Source: Bacteroidia bacterium
GTDB taxonomy: Bacteria > Bacteroidota > Bacteroidia > Cytophagales > Cyclobacteriaceae
Reading direction: 5' to 3'
DNA: 5,451 nt
NCBI GenBank assembly: GCA_016650355.1
Contig: JAENVX010000101.1
Coordinates: 1 to 5,451, forward strand
How positions within the stretch are numbered: the first letter of the stretch is position 1; the number at the start of each line of letters is the position of its first letter. The translations under genes and the position numbers were made by a program. Shown here piece by piece: positions 4,562 through 5,451 of this stretch. Under the pieces are notes generated by a model. That model was given only the letters and a program-made list of their open reading frames with translations, had not been told where the DNA came from and did no database searches.

Positions 4562-5451
4562 GTGGATGCATTAGTAGCCAGAGGGATCACCAAACGATAT
4601 TCAAATCACACTGCACTTGACCAGGTGAGCATAAACATTCCTGAAAAAACAATCTATGGGTTGCTGGGGCCAAATGGTGCTGGCAAAACCACTTTAATTC
4701 GAATCATCAACCAAATTATTAATTCAGATGAGGGTGAGGTTTTGGTTTTTGGAGAAAAACTTAACTCACGCCACATTGAAATTATAGGCTATCTTCCCGA
4801 AGAGCGAGGACTCTACAAAAAAATGAAAGTAGGAGACCAACTGCTCTATCTCGCCCAGTTAAAAGGATTGAGCCGTCATGATGCACTCGTGAAAATAAAA
4901 GAATGGCTGGACAAGTTTGACATTAGGGACTGGTGGCACAAGAAGGTTGAAGATCTTTCAAAGGGCATGGCACAGAAAGTGCAGTTTATCAGTACGGTAC
5001 TGCACGAACCAAAACTCATTATTCTTGATGAGCCTTTCTCTGGATTTGACCCCGTAAACGCGCAATTAATCACGGAGAAAATTCTGGAATTAAAAGAGAA
5101 GGGAAGCACTATCATTTTCTCTACACACAGAATGGAAACAGTTGAATCCCTTTGTGATCACATCGCACTAATTAATAAATCAAAGAAAATTCTGGAAGGC
5201 CCTAAAAAGCAAGTAAAGGATCAATTTAGATCCAACACATTTTTAGTAGAGCATCGTGGAAATCATTTCACTATGCCTGGACATTTGGAACTAGTAAATC
5301 AAACTGTGATTGAGGATAATTTATTTACCTCCACCATTAGAGCCAACAAAGAAATTTCTGGCAACCAGCTGATTCGAGACATGATTGAAATCACGGAGGT
5401 TCATTCGTTCCAAGAGAAAATACCTAACATGGCTGACATCTTCATCAGCCT
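4562..5451 (+). CDS. ABC transporter ATP-binding protein (ABC-2 / NatA-like), 3'-truncated
   Basis: Cytoplasmic ATPase subunit that would power an ABC-2 type exporter in the inner membrane; the substrate cannot be told. It is open for 296 codons to the window edge. Motifs: Walker A GPNGAGKT 36-43; Q-loop region GYLPEERGLY 76-85, with Glu80 where Gln is usual; signature LSKGMAQKVQF from 132, a variant of LSGGQ; Walker B LIILDE 152-157 with catalytic Glu157; D-loop SGFD 160-163; H-loop His189 in STH. After about residue 220 comes a DUF4162-like C-terminal region ending IPNMADIFIS, usually only a few residues before the stop. PEERGLY and LSKGM are typical of NatA/YhaQ-like exporters. The start is GTG: TAA at 4544-4546 blocks upstream starts in frame, and the overlapping ATG at 4560 meets a stop after four codons. 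A permease gene is expected just downstream. Confidence 0.93.
   Translation, partial: MDALVARGITKRYSNHTALDQVSINIPEKTIYGLLGPNGAGKTTLIRIINQIINSDEGEVLVFGEKLNSRHIEIIGYLPEERGLYKKMKVGDQLLYLAQLKGLSRHDALVKIKEWLDKFDIRDWWHKKVEDLSKGMAQKVQFISTVLHEPKLIILDEPFSGFDPVNAQLITEKILELKEKGSTIIFSTHRMETVESLCDHIALINKSKKILEGPKKQVKDQFRSNTFLVEHRGNHFTMPGHLELVNQTVIEDNLFTSTIRANKEISGNQLIRDMIEITEVHSFQEKIPNMADIFIS

Noticed and set aside
4560..4574. ATG at 4560 overlapping the GTG start of the ABC gene, reading four codons to TAG
   Set aside because: Its frame ends at once and cannot give the ATPase. A leader peptide is possible, but nothing supports it beyond the overlap.
4876..5115. 79-codon minus-strand open frame within the ABC ATPase
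   Set aside because: It overlaps the signature and Walker B motifs of a clear ATPase; a shadow.

Overview
The window looks like a chromosomal segment from a member of the Bacteroidota, most likely a Cytophagales-type bacterium. This rests on recalled family features: the short-LID adenylate kinase beside obg, an Obg with a TKSD G4 box and no C-terminal OCT domain, the DnaJ linker NTMLGQMVSATTC and tail FFERMKESF, A-rich leaders with almost no Shine-Dalgarno sequences, and two GTG starts. The DNA is moderately AT-rich, and every gene lies on the + strand. No tRNA, rRNA, CRISPR array, insertion sequence or phage gene is visible.

Layout: (1) 1-495, the 3' part of adk, with the N-terminal P-loop cut off by the window edge. 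(2) 543-1532, obg, a ribosome-assembly GTPase, following adk after 47 bases that hold a small perfect dyad. (3) 1612-2196 and 2224-3339, grpE and dnaJ, the two co-chaperones of DnaK, 27 bases apart and ended by a clear intrinsic terminator. The 79-base grpE leader holds a tandem TTGGCA repeat, a sigma-54-like spacing, a dyad and an unusually good ribosome binding site. (4) 3483-4382, an unrecognised exported protein with Gly-Asn beta-roll repeats, ended by a strong, possibly bidirectional hairpin terminator. (5) 4562 to the right edge, an ABC transporter ATPase of the ABC-2 export (NatA/DUF4162-like) type, lacking only its last residues. Its upstream region carries a 9+9 bp dyad, three copies of TGTTRCTCA and a Bacteroidota-type -7 box.

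The first four genes are housekeeping genes (nucleotide balance, ribosome assembly, protein folding). The last two look like separate envelope or export units. The most notable observation is that this DnaJ has lost CxxC motifs 1 and 4, which together make zinc centre I, while keeping motifs 2 and 3, which make zinc centre II. I see no convincing new multi-gene system. The points worth a second look are the DnaJ zinc-site change, the grpE leader, the control region of the ABC gene and the beta-roll protein.
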